DNA of 64,000 nucleotides from positions 1,991,705-2,055,704 of the forward strand of contig NZ_KQ034007.1 of the NCBI RefSeq assembly GCF_000970755.1. Reading direction: 5' to 3'. The notes below the pieces were generated by a model. That model was given only the letters and a program-made list of their open reading frames with translations, made no database searches and was not told the DNA's origin. This DNA is from Lactobacillus kimbladii (GTDB lineage Bacteria; Bacillota; Bacilli; Lactobacillales; Lactobacillaceae). The stretch's first letter is position 1, and each line of letters begins with the position of its first letter. A program made the translations under genes and the position numbers. Below are positions 31,743 to 40,346 of this stretch, in pieces.

Positions 31743-32969
31743 TTACTTCTTGGCCTTGTGCCTGACCACGCCGAGGTAGTAGACCGCCGCGAGCAGCAGC
31801 GTAACGCCGTAAATGTACTGCGTGCTGATTGCGCCCAGCCGGTCAACCACCAGTCCGCCCGCCATCGTCCCGAGCGGGATCATGACGGACAGGATGCTGT
31901 CGTTGATGGTCTCTATGCGCCCCAGCACCGCAGACGAGAAGCTGACCTGCACCAGGGCCTCAAAGTCCGTGTTCATCATGGTGAGCCACAAAGAGGAGAC
32001 GGCCGAGTTCAGCAGGATGAGCAGGACGCTCAGGCCCGCCGTCAGCGGAACCAGGAGGCGGAATACGCCAGCACCCACAAAGCAAATTGCGATGAACAAT
32101 TCCATGCTCTTCTTGCCCAGCTTGAAGTGCTGCACCAGGAATGCACCGGCGATGCCGCCCAGAGACGAGGCCATCAGCAGGCCGCCGTAGCCGATTGCCG
32201 AGTCATGAACGTAGCTCTGCCCAAAATACGGCAGGCCCACGTCGAAAATGCCGTAGAAGAAGTTGACGACGCACAGCGGCAGGATCAGTTCCAGGATGTT
32301 CTTTTCATCCTTCAGCGTCTGCCAGCCGATGCGTAGGTCCTTCCAGTAGGAGCCGGTGAAGTACTCCTCGCTCTCCAAGACGTCCTTGGCCAGGGCGTTA
32401 ATCTGCAGGCGCCCGTAGGTCAGCAGGGCCAGCGCAAAAACTACGCCGGAGATGACCACGGTCATGCTGATTGACGTTGTCGCAATCAGAAAGGTGGCAA
32501 AACCGTCCAGAACTAAGTCCAAAACGCCGTAGGTCACCTGGAACATGCCGTTGAAGTGGAGCATGTCCTTTTCCGCGACAAACAGCGGCAGCAGTTTGGT
32601 TTCGGCCGGGTAAATAATGGTTGAAAGAACCGTGGAGGCCGTGTAAAGAATTAAGACCACGGCGTCAACCCCGATGCCGCCCTGGCCCAGCTGCAACACC
32701 CCCACCACCGCGGCGCTGATTGCGGCCTGGATGATGGTGGAATAGTTCAGCAGATTCTTCATTGGGATGCGGTCAATCAGGGGGCCCAGGCCGAACGAGA
32801 CCGTGTCAATCCCGGAAGTAACGGTCAACAGGACCGCTACCATGAAAGGTGAGTGCCTGGTCTCCTTGAAGTACCAGAGCACCGCCATGTAGAACAGGCT
32901 GTCGGCGATGTTGGTCGTGACTCGGCCAACTAGCAGCTTATAAACGTTTGCATATTTTTTACATAACAT
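31743..32969 (-). CDS. MFS efflux transporter, horizontally acquired (high G+C)
   Basis: A 408-residue major facilitator protein with about twelve hydrophobic segments. The loop 'GPLIDRIPMKNLLNYS' fits the MFS loop 2-3 motif, and the overall plan is that of the MFS_3 (EntS/macrolide-efflux-like) group. Base composition is strikingly different: in bases 31801-31860 I count 37 G or C of 60, whereas the flanks are about one third. Third codon positions are mostly G or C. The first dozen codons are AT-rich like the host. It stands between IS scraps and a plain AT-rich gap. Intact frame, so probably functional; substrate unknown. Donor likely a higher-G+C lactic acid bacterium (inference). Confidence 0.85.
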   Translation of the reverse strand: MLCKKYANVYKLLVGRVTTNIADSLFYMAVLWYFKETRHSPFMVAVLLTVTSGIDTVSFGLGPLIDRIPMKNLLNYSTIIQAAISAAVVGVLQLGQGGIGVDAVVLILYTASTVLSTIIYPAETKLLPLFVAEKDMLHFNGMFQVTYGVLDLVLDGFATFLIATTSISMTVVISGVVFALALLTYGRLQINALAKDVLESEEYFTGSYWKDLRIGWQTLKDEKNILELILPLCVVNFFYGIFDVGLPYFGQSYVHDSAIGYGGLLMASSLGGIAGAFLVQHFKLGKKSMELFIAICFVGAGVFRLLVPLTAGLSVLLILLNSAVSSLWLTMMNTDFEALVQVSFSSAVLGRIETINDSILSVMIPLGTMAGGLVVDRLGAISTQYIYGVTLLLAAVYYLGVVRHKAKK

Positions 32970-33229
32970 AATACAATTTTTTAATTATAATCCTTTTCTT
33001 AATTTAAAAAATTATTCATCATTCATTTTTATCATTCCCATTTAAAAGGCGGTGCTTGGAAATATTATATCTCCTAAGAAACAATCAATTTTACCGCTTA
33101 TTTCTGCAGAATCTTAGGTAATAGCTACATTTGCATTTAAGAGTATCTGCATAAAACACTATGCTCATAATCTAAAAGACTAGAGTTTCACAACTTATTT
33201 AATTGGTTGATAAAAGAAGTATTATTCTA

Positions 33230-34858
33230 TCATCCCAATTCGATTACTTGATCAAACTGCTTTTTAATTTCAGGTCGCAAGTGATGGGAAATATAGACTA
33301 AAGTGACGTTGTCCAAATCAAGCAGACTTTGTTCAATTTTCTGGCCATCTTTTTCATCAATTGCGGAAGTAATTTCATCGGCCAAAATAACCTGCGGATT
33401 ACCCAGCAATTGCCGTGCCAGTGCAATTCGTTGCTTTTGTCCACCCGAAATGTTGTTACCGGCGTGTTTTAAAACAGTGTCAAGCCCGCTAGCGCTGTCA
33501 GCGACAAATTTTTCCAAACCTGCACGCTTAATCGCAGTCTTCAGCTCTTCTTCAGTTGTCTCACGATCTAAAGTGATGTTATAACGCAGGCTGCCGTCAA
33601 AAATATAGGCTGACTGGTCAATATAAGCGATCTGCTTATGTAGCGACTGCAGACTAAGCTCGCGGTATTCATTGTTATCCCAAGTTAGCGAACCTTGGTA
33701 ACCTGTTAACAAACCACCGATTAATTTTACCAGGGTTGACTTGCCACAACCAGACGGACCAACAATGGCCACGCGTTCGCCTCGTTTAATGCTGCCAGCA
33801 ACATTCGTTAAAATCGGTCTATCACTATTGGGGTAGCTGAACGAAAGATCGCTAAATGCAATTTGCTGGGTCAAAGGAGCAACATCCTTGTCCCCTGTTT
33901 TTTCCCGCGTATTAGCTAATTTATTATATTTGTCAAAAATAGGTTGAACTGCCCGAATTGAAGTTAGATCAATACTGATTTCTGTCAAGCTGCCAAAAAC
34001 ATTCCCGGACATTGAACCAACAATTAAAATAGCTCCAATTGGAATCTGGTTGTGAAAGGCCAGGTATCCGGATTCAACAGTTAAAATAGTTTGAGCAGAT
34101 ATACTTATCAGGTTAATCAGCGCATTAGAGAATGACATTTCCGTAATGTAATTAACCCGAGCCTGTCCAGTCTTATCTGATGCCGCAAGAACTATTTTAT
34201 TGAGCAATTTTTGCTGACCAAGTGTGAGCAGATTGACAAAACCCTCAAGAACATCAGTTATTTTTGACGTTAATACTTCATTTTGCCTGCTTTGTTTTTG
34301 CGACAGTTGTTCCAACTTTTTCTTAAAAAGACGGGGAAATAAAATCATAACAACAGCAAAAACCAAAGTGGTTACAAATAAGAGTGGATGGTAAGAAAAC
34401 AGGATGACACTGGCAATAATGCCCAAGAGTGCACTGCTAAATGTTTGCTCTAAACTGAAAAAGCCATCTTGATTAATTTGGTTAATATCGTTAGTAAACC
34501 AGGAAACATAGTCAGCTTCCGTGTGCTTGTTGAAGTCTTCATACTCTTGGCGGCCAATTATATGGGCCAATGCGTTCCTAATGGAATTATCGACAGCCTT
34601 GATGATTACAGCAGAATATCGTGAACTACAAAAAAAGAAAATCAGAAAAAAGCCCCAGCTAAGCAAGTTTAAACCTGTATCAACAATAAAGCCGTTTAGG
34701 TTATGCTGAGTCAAAGCAGTAAGTGCATTACCTTTAAAAACGCTGGCAGCAGTTTGTGCCAAATTCCGGCCAAAATAGAAAATAGCCAGAATCACATACA
34801 TGCCTGAATTACGTTTAATGTAGGTCCAAAGCGAAAATTTTGTTAGAGAATTTTCCAT
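33230..34858 (-). CDS. ABC transporter, fused membrane and ATP-binding half-transporter
   Basis: A 542-residue half-transporter of the exporter type: six membrane helices in the first ~300 residues, then an ATPase with Walker A 'GPSGCGKST', signature 'ISGGQKQRIALARQLL' and Walker B 'VILADEITSAIDEKDGQ'. The D-loop region has DEIT where DEPT is usual. Proteins like this export drugs, lipids or peptides as homodimers. Base composition is host-like, so it was not acquired together with the adjacent GC-rich MFS gene. A ribosome site (AGGAGATAG) precedes the ATG. Substrate not predictable. Confidence 0.87.
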   Translation of the reverse strand: MENSLTKFSLWTYIKRNSGMYVILAIFYFGRNLAQTAASVFKGNALTALTQHNLNGFIVDTGLNLLSWGFFLIFFFCSSRYSAVIIKAVDNSIRNALAHIIGRQEYEDFNKHTEADYVSWFTNDINQINQDGFFSLEQTFSSALLGIIASVILFSYHPLLFVTTLVFAVVMILFPRLFKKKLEQLSQKQSRQNEVLTSKITDVLEGFVNLLTLGQQKLLNKIVLAASDKTGQARVNYITEMSFSNALINLISISAQTILTVESGYLAFHNQIPIGAILIVGSMSGNVFGSLTEISIDLTSIRAVQPIFDKYNKLANTREKTGDKDVAPLTQQIAFSDLSFSYPNSDRPILTNVAGSIKRGERVAIVGPSGCGKSTLVKLIGGLLTGYQGSLTWDNNEYRELSLQSLHKQIAYIDQSAYIFDGSLRYNITLDRETTEEELKTAIKRAGLEKFVADSASGLDTVLKHAGNNISGGQKQRIALARQLLGNPQVILADEITSAIDEKDGQKIEQSLLDLDNVTLVYISHHLRPEIKKQFDQVIELG

Positions 34859-35245
34859 TATCTATCTCCTAACTAAATGCCTGTTTTAAAGGCTAATACT
34901 AAAATGAATTTGGCTTAATAATAAATAATATATATTTGCATTACTTCTTCAAAAAGCTCGTCACTGTTACTCACAGTATGAGTCGTACTATCTAAAGATA
35001 AAAATCTTTTCAAGATATCAGTTATGCGCTCTTATTTCCATCATTTGCTAATAATTTTATAATTTACTTGCTATCTTATATCTTTTTTAACATTAATACA
35101 ATTTGTTTTTAATTTTTATTCTTAGAATTTTTCCCATCGCAACAGTATATAAATATCAACTGCAACTTTTTCGAGCCATTAAAAAACAAAATAATTCGTT
35201 CTATAATTGCAAAATCATTTATCATACTTAATGCAATCAAAACGA
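34859..35245. other. AT-rich intergenic stretch with possible gene scrap
   Basis: No intact gene. On the minus strand about 34909-35025 there is a short open stretch without a start, containing 'RITDILKRFLSLDST' and 'SDELFEEVMQIY', which could be the end of a lost regulator. I see no hairpin terminator and no clear promoter besides the expected one for the ABC transporter. Confidence 0.3.
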
Positions 35246-35347
35246 GAAATTATTGACTACTTTATTTATCACAGCATCGAAAGAATCAAAGTAAAGCATA
35301 AAGGGCTTAACACCGAATAATGTCGGCATCAATCCTCTGCCAAATAA
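35246..35347 (+). pseudogene. IS3-family transposase C-terminal scrap
   Basis: The plus strand reads 'EIIDYFIYHSIERIKVKHKG' followed by 'LNTE', a stop, and 'CRHQSSAK'. This is the C-terminal block of an IS3/IS150-type transposase (..DRIKVKxKGLTPxEYRxQS..), interrupted by one stop codon and without the rest of the gene. It is a third, different IS3 scrap in this accessory patch and marks its right edge. Confidence 0.7.
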
Positions 35348-35569
35348 TTAATTAAGATTTATCAGTCAGATTTTTTGGTTTCACGTGTAACACAGTTTAA
35401 AATCATAAGTTCAAATTTTCAATTTTGACAATAACTACAACTTTTTACTTCTGTATTATACAAAATTACTTGACTTTTTGATTAAAATTTTAATTTACTT
35501 TTTGCTTGTATACCACTATATCTCGTATTAAACTAAATAAGAATCTATATATTGTATTTATGAAAGAAC

Positions 35570-36220
35570 GTGATCCAAGTTATTGTTTTAAGTGGGCCAA
35601 TTGGAGCCGGTAAATCCAGTTTAACTAGTATTTTAGCTGAGCACTTAGGTACACAAGCCTTTTATGAGGGAGTAGATAATAATCCTGTTCTTCCTTTATA
35701 TTACCAAGACATGAAACGCTATACTTTTTTGCTTAATATCTATCTGCTTAACCATCGTTTAGCACAAATCAACCAGGCAATCCGAGAGAAAAACAGTGTT
35801 TCAGACCGTTCGATTTATGAAGACGCACTCTTTTTCAAAATGAACGCGGACAGTAAAGTAGCTGATCCAACTGAGTTTAAGATATATGATAGTCTACTCG
35901 AAAATATGATGGAAGATACCCCAGGTAATCCCAGCAAAAAGCCAGATTTACTAATTTACATTCACGTTTCTCTAGACACTATGCTTAAGCGCATAAAAAA
36001 ACGTGGACGTTCATTTGAACAAATTAGCACAGATCCCAGTTTAAAAGACTACTACGCACGGTTAATTAAGTACTATGAACCATGGTATGAGAAATACGAT
36101 GCCTCTCCTAAAATTAAAATTGATGGAGATAAGTACGATTTTATCTGCGATGAAGATGCCAAAAAAGAAGTTTTAAATCAGATTGATGACAAATTGCACG
36201 CAATAGGCAATTTAGAATAG
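35570..36220 (+). CDS. dak: Deoxyadenosine kinase (dAK subunit)
   Basis: A 216-residue deoxynucleoside kinase: P-loop '[15 protein letters not shown]' at the extreme N-terminus, '[11 protein letters not shown]' (DRS motif), and LID arginines in '[11 protein letters not shown]'. It phosphorylates deoxyadenosine for nucleoside salvage. Sequence and tandem order match the dAK/dGK pair of Lactobacillus acidophilus R-26, whose products form a heterodimer. The start is GTG: the same GAAxGAACGTGAT context precedes both tandem genes, and no ATG in frame gives a complete P-loop. Followed after nine bases by dgk. Confidence 0.92.
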   Translation: MIQVIVLSGPIGAGKSSLTSILAEHLGTQAFYEGVDNNPVLPLYYQDMKRYTFLLNIYLLNHRLAQINQAIREKNSVSDRSIYEDALFFKMNADSKVADPTEFKIYDSLLENMMEDTPGNPSKKPDLLIYIHVSLDTMLKRIKKRGRSFEQISTDPSLKDYYARLIKYYEPWYEKYDASPKIKIDGDKYDFICDEDAKKEVLNQIDDKLHAIGNLE

Positions 36221-36232
36221 AGAAGGAACGTG

Positions 36233-36922
36233 ATGACAGTTATTGTTTTAAGCGGGCCAATTGGAGCCGGTAAATCCAGTTTAACCAGTATTTTAGCTAA
36301 ATATTTAGGAACTAAACCTTTTTATGAAAGTGTCGATAACAATCCTGTATTGCCACTTTTTTATGCTGATCCTAAAAAATACGCATTCTTACTTCAGGTA
36401 TTTTTCCTAAACACTCGTTTTCGTAGTATCAAGGATGCATTAACTGATGATAATAACGTTCTTGATCGTTCAATTTATGAAGATGCCCTTTTCTTCCAAA
36501 TGAACGCCGACATTGGTCGGGCCACCAAAGAAGAAGTTGATACATATTACGAACTGCTTAATAATATGATGGGTGAGCTTAAGCATATGCCAAAGAAAAA
36601 TCCTGATCTGCTGGTTCATATTAAGGTTTCATATGACACTATGATTAAAAGGATTCAAAAACGTGGTCGACCATACGAACAGCTGAGTTATGACGCAACG
36701 CTGGAAGATTATTATAAGAGACTTTTGCGTTACTACAAACCCTGGTATGAAAAATATGATTACTCTCCTAAAATGGAAATAGATGGTGACAAACTAGACT
36801 TCATGACTGATGACCATGCTAGAGAAGTTGTATTGGATCAGATCGTTGCCAAACTAAAAGAAATGGGCAAATTACCTGAATCTTGGGACAAGTCTACAAA
36901 TATTCAAATAGAAGAGCAATAA
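36233..36922 (+). CDS. dgk: Deoxyguanosine kinase (dGK subunit)
   Basis: A 229-residue paralogue of the preceding kinase. It shares the P-loop '[15 protein letters not shown]' at both protein and DNA level, and [11 protein letters not shown]. It differs in '[20 protein letters not shown]' (substrate region), the feature by which I assign it to the deoxyguanosine-specific partner. A short charged tail extends the C-terminus relative to dak. I use ATG 36233 (MTVIVLSG), which follows GAAGGA; a GTG one codon earlier is possible. The pair is a gene duplication that still keeps near-identical first 60 bases. Confidence 0.92.
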   Translation: MTVIVLSGPIGAGKSSLTSILAKYLGTKPFYESVDNNPVLPLFYADPKKYAFLLQVFFLNTRFRSIKDALTDDNNVLDRSIYEDALFFQMNADIGRATKEEVDTYYELLNNMMGELKHMPKKNPDLLVHIKVSYDTMIKRIQKRGRPYEQLSYDATLEDYYKRLLRYYKPWYEKYDYSPKMEIDGDKLDFMTDDHAREVVLDQIVAKLKEMGKLPESWDKSTNIQIEEQ

Positions 36923-36934
36923 ATCAATTATTTT

Positions 36935-36967
36935 AAAGAGCCATTAGCTACAGCTAGTGGCTCTTTT
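36935..36967 (+). terminator. dak-dgk terminator
   Basis: AAAGAGCCATTAGCT pairs with AGCTAGTGGCTCTTT around a short loop, followed by TTTC. It stands 12 bases after the dgk stop. Confidence 0.85.
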
Positions 36968-37166
36968 CATGTTATGCCTTTTAAACTAACTAGAAGCAGG
37001 TTACAAATTTCCATATTAATTAAATAAAATTTCGAAAACTATGTTATGATTAAAACATATATTTTTTCACATATTTTTTTAATCAATTTATATAATTTAG
37101 CTGGTATTAAAAGAGTTGCCCTATTAGCCTCTCTAATCAAATTAATTTCAGTAAAAAGGAGAAAAA

Positions 37167-37808
37167 ATGAACTATATCCTTTCAATTATGCCCTCTTTAA
37201 TTTCAGGTGCAAAGATGACATTAATTTTATTCTTTTGGACTTTAATTGTTTCTATTCCCTTGGGAATTATAGTCAGCCTAGGCTTGCTTTCGCATTTTAA
37301 GCCCTTAAGGTTAATCTTAAAATTTTACATTTGGATTATGAGGGGTACCCCTCTTTTACTGCAATTAATTTTTATTTTCTATGGTTTGCCTATAGTCGGC
37401 ATTATTTTTGAACGCTATGATGCAGCACTTTTCGCTTTTATTTTAAACTATACGGCATATTTTGCTGAGATATTCCGTGGTGGCTTTCAATCAATCCCTG
37501 TAGGTCAATACGAAAGTGCTCGCGTTTTAAGATTAAATTACTGGCAAACATTGAGCCATATTATTATTCCTCAGGTCAGCAAAATAGTTATACCCTCAAT
37601 TGGTAATGAAGTGATCAACTTAGTTAAAGACACTTCTTTAGTCTATGTCATTGGTTTGGGTGAGCTCTTACGTGCCGGCAATGTTGCTACAGCAAGAGAT
37701 GTAACACTAATTCCTTTAGTGATAGTTGGTATAATTTATCTATTAATGACAGGTATCGCATCATTTTTGCTGAAAAAAATTGAACACAATTTTGCAAAGT
37801 GGAAGTAA
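37167..37808 (+). CDS. Amino-acid ABC transporter permease
   Basis: A 213-residue membrane permease of the polar amino-acid (HisM/GlnP) family: 'GAKMTLILFFWTLIVSIPLG' near the start, 'MRGTPLLLQLIFIFYGLP', and the EAA loop 'YESARVLRLNYWQTLSHIIIPQ'. Five membrane helices are visible. It starts a three-gene operon with ATPase and lipoprotein. AAAAGGAG precedes the ATG. Substrate is probably a polar amino acid such as glutamine or cystine, which the sequence alone does not settle. Confidence 0.9.
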   Translation: MNYILSIMPSLISGAKMTLILFFWTLIVSIPLGIIVSLGLLSHFKPLRLILKFYIWIMRGTPLLLQLIFIFYGLPIVGIIFERYDAALFAFILNYTAYFAEIFRGGFQSIPVGQYESARVLRLNYWQTLSHIIIPQVSKIVIPSIGNEVINLVKDTSLVYVIGLGELLRAGNVATARDVTLIPLVIVGIIYLLMTGIASFLLKKIEHNFAKWK

Positions 37809-37823
37809 ATTAGGGGAAATACT

Positions 37824-38477
37824 ATGCTAGAACTTAAAAACATTACCAAAAAATTTGGCTCTCGTACGATTTTAAACAAGTTAAACTTAACTATTCCTGA
37901 CAGACAAATTTTAGCCATTGTAGGACCATCTGGAGCAGGAAAAACTACTTTGCTGCGCTGCTTAAGTGGTTTAGAAAAAATTGATTCCGGTGATTTTTTG
38001 TGGGATGGGCAAAAGTTTGACCCAGCCGCTCCTGATAGCAAAAGTCATATTATCGGAGTAGTTTTTCAAAGCTATGAGCTTTTCCCCAATTTAACTGTAA
38101 TCGAAAACATTACCTTGGCACCAACACTAGTCTTAAAAGAAAGTGCAGATCAAGCACAAACCCGTGCGCAAAAATTGCTTGGACAATTAGATTTAACAGG
38201 TAAAGAACAACTCTATCCCTATCAGCTTTCTGGAGGTCAGCAACAAAGAGTAGCTATTGTACGTGCGCTAGCAATGGAACCCCATATTCTATGTTATGAC
38301 GAACCCACTTCTGCTTTAGATCCTGCTTTAAGAACAAAAGTTGGAGAAATAATTTTAAAACTTAAAAATAATAACAACATGACGCAAATTATTGTTACCC
38401 ATGACATGGAATTTGCTCGCCAAGTGGCCGATCAGGTATTCAAAGTGAAAGCATTAGATGATAAGAAGGTAATATAA
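37824..38477 (+). CDS. Amino-acid ABC transporter ATP-binding protein
   Basis: A 217-residue ABC ATPase of the polar amino-acid importer type: Walker A 'GPSGAGKTTLLRCL', Q-loop 'VFQSYELFPN', signature 'LSGGQQQRVAIVRAL', Walker B 'ILCYDEPTSALDP' and H-loop 'IIVTHDMEFA'. It is somewhat shorter (C-terminus ends soon after the H-loop) than the usual 240 residues. It follows the permease by 15 bases, with AGGGGAAA before the ATG, and its stop touches the GTG of the lipoprotein gene. Confidence 0.92.
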   Translation: MLELKNITKKFGSRTILNKLNLTIPDRQILAIVGPSGAGKTTLLRCLSGLEKIDSGDFLWDGQKFDPAAPDSKSHIIGVVFQSYELFPNLTVIENITLAPTLVLKESADQAQTRAQKLLGQLDLTGKEQLYPYQLSGGQQQRVAIVRALAMEPHILCYDEPTSALDPALRTKVGEIILKLKNNNNMTQIIVTHDMEFARQVADQVFKVKALDDKKVI

Positions 38478-39332
38478 GTGAAAACCAAGCGCCTCTTAAC
38501 CCTCATAATAACGCTCATCTGTACTTTATTTATTTCTGCTTGTAGTGGCATATCAGTTAATAGAAAAGCTAACGCAGTTGACAACTGGTCTCATATCAAG
38601 CAACGAGGCTATGTTACAGTTGGTGTAGATGATACTTTTGTGCCCATGGACTTTAGGCAAAAAAATGGTCAGTTAATTGGTTACGACGTTGACCTTGCAA
38701 ATGCTGTATTTAAACAATACGGTATTAACGTTAGTTTTCAAACAATTGACTGGTCCATGAATACTACTGAATTAAAAAACGGCACAATTGATCTCATATG
38801 GAATGGTTTTAGCAAAAACCCTGAGCGTGAAGCTAAGGTAAGTTTTAGTAAGACTTACCTATATACTTCTCAAGTATTAGTAAGTCTTAAAAAGAATAAA
38901 ATTAATACCATTGCCGCAATGAAAAATAAGACTTTGGGAGTTCAAACCGGCTCTTCCGGCTATAATGACGTAATGAAATATCCAAAAGTTTTTAAAAATC
39001 ATATTAAAAATCAAGACCCGATTCTCTATGATTCCTTCACTAATGCTTTTATAGATCTAAATGCAGGTCGCATCCAAGGGTTGTTAATTGATAGTACCTA
39101 TGCAAATTATTACATTTCGCGACAAAAACATCCTGAAAACTTTACTGAGATCGAAAGTCCTTTTCCAAAAGAAGAATTTGGCGTAGGCATGAGAAAAAGC
39201 GACTTAACCTTGCACAAGAAAATTAATTACGCCTTAGAAAAGCTGGCAAAAAATGGTACCTTAACAAAGATTAACCACAAATGGTTTGGCAACAAAGCCG
39301 AATCTCCTTTACTTCAAACGAAAAAGGATTAA
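38478..39332 (+). CDS. Amino-acid ABC transporter substrate-binding lipoprotein
   Basis: A 284-residue periplasmic-binding-type protein with a lipoprotein signal ('TLIITLICTLFISACSG', cysteine at about residue 22). It then has 'VTVGVDDTFVPMDFRQKNGQ' and 'GYDVDLANAVFKQYGI', the signature of family 3 solute-binding proteins. Start is GTG immediately after the ATPase stop. The 3' end overlaps the convergent HAD gene by four bases, with no terminator between. Completes the importer with the two preceding genes. Confidence 0.92.
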   Translation: MKTKRLLTLIITLICTLFISACSGISVNRKANAVDNWSHIKQRGYVTVGVDDTFVPMDFRQKNGQLIGYDVDLANAVFKQYGINVSFQTIDWSMNTTELKNGTIDLIWNGFSKNPEREAKVSFSKTYLYTSQVLVSLKKNKINTIAAMKNKTLGVQTGSSGYNDVMKYPKVFKNHIKNQDPILYDSFTNAFIDLNAGRIQGLLIDSTYANYYISRQKHPENFTEIESPFPKEEFGVGMRKSDLTLHKKINYALEKLAKNGTLTKINHKWFGNKAESPLLQTKKD

Positions 39333-40120
39333 TTTAAACTATCAAGTACCGCAGCTATTCCATCGTGGTTGTTATCTAAAGTAGTTCTAAATTTCTTTTT
39401 CAAGTCTTCTGGTGCATTCCCCATTATTACAGGATGACCTACTGATTGAAGCATTTTCTCATCATTATAATTATCCCCAAAAGCCCAGCAGTCTTTCAGT
39501 TCCATGCCAAAAGCCTGGGCTATTACTTTTACCCCTTGACCTTTAGAAACTCGTTTAACAACGACCTCCAATAAATTTGCGGCAGATTTCACTATATAGA
39601 GTTCTGGATAGAGCCGCCTTAATTCTTTTTGAGTAGCATCTAATAAGTCTGGTGTCCCCATGAGCAAAATTTTATGTACATTTTTGAGTTGCGCTATTTC
39701 AGTAATCGAACTAGGTTGAGCTTTAAATTTAACAATTTTTTCTTCATTTTCAACCAAATCATTATTATTACCTGGGAAATAATACCAGTTGTCGTCACTA
39801 TAGACATTCCACACAACGCCATTATTTTTACCTTCGATATAAGAACATATTTTGGCAGCTTTTGAAGAAGACATAAAAAGAGAATCAAGGATATGACCCA
39901 TTTCATCTAAAACCAAAGCACCATTATAGGCTACCATTGGACATGATTTGGTAATTTCTCCCACAACAGACATAATTGCCTTAGGCATACGTGCAGAAAC
40001 TGGCACAAATACATTGCCTTTAATAATTTGTTTACGAATGGCAAGTTTAGTCTTCGGTGTAACTTCTTGCTTTGAATTAATTAATGTGCCATCTATATCC
40101 GAAAAAATTAGTATTCCCAT
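39329..40120 (-). CDS. Cof-type HAD hydrolase
   Basis: A 263-residue haloacid-dehalogenase phosphatase of the Cof/YidA subgroup (cap type C2). Motif I is 'FSDIDGTLINS', motif II is in 'PVSARMPKA', motif III 'VKRVSKGQGVKVIAQAFG', and motif IV 'CWAFGDNYNDEKML'. Substrates are typically sugar phosphates or FMN. GGAG lies before the ATG. It stands alone and converges on the amino-acid ABC operon. Confidence 0.92.
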   Translation of the reverse strand: MGILIFSDIDGTLINSKQEVTPKTKLAIRKQIIKGNVFVPVSARMPKAIMSVVGEITKSCPMVAYNGALVLDEMGHILDSLFMSSSKAAKICSYIEGKNNGVVWNVYSDDNWYYFPGNNNDLVENEEKIVKFKAQPSSITEIAQLKNVHKILLMGTPDLLDATQKELRRLYPELYIVKSAANLLEVVVKRVSKGQGVKVIAQAFGMELKDCWAFGDNYNDEKMLQSVGHPVIMGNAPEDLKKKFRTTLDNNHDGIAAVLDSLN

Positions 40121-40315
40121 TTTTTCTCCTAACAGTATGCATAATCTACTACTTACCTATGTTCATTTTACCGATCAAACTGTTAGTTGGTCAATTCTTA
40201 GCCGAAAGCACTTAGTTAAAGATTATAGTTATTCTATGGCTTTTTTGCTAATATAATTCGGGTTTACATTGCTTTAAATGAATGATAAACTATTTTAGGC
40301 GTTGATTTTGATATA

Positions 40316-40328
40316 AAACGCGAACAAT
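40316..40328 (+). promoter_or_regulatory. PurBox-like sequence before purine permease
   Basis: AAACGCGAACAAT lies about 20 bases before the permease start. The CGAACAAT core matches the PurR box of Firmicutes (AWWWCCGAACWWT) with two mismatches. Only a single box is visible, whereas PurR normally needs two. Confidence 0.3.
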
Positions 40329-40346
40329 AATTTTGGGAGAGGTTAG

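Noticed and set aside
31719-32336. Long open frames on the plus strand opposite the MFS gene, up to about 205 codons
   Set aside because: They are by-products of the high G+C content and codon pattern of the minus-strand MFS gene; the translation is Arg/His/Gln-rich without domain sense or ribosome site.
35377-35392. GGTTTCACGTGTAACA as a parS site
   Set aside because: Two mismatches; far from the origin-proximal example; noted only as a relative.
37046-37300. Plus-strand frame overlapping the start of the amino-acid permease
   Set aside because: It is out of frame with the well-supported permease gene and reads through its ribosome site; no ribosome site of its own.
40270-40346. Purine riboswitch before the first NCS2 permease
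   Set aside because: The leader is short and I find no conserved three-stem core; only a weak PurBox-like sequence is reported.
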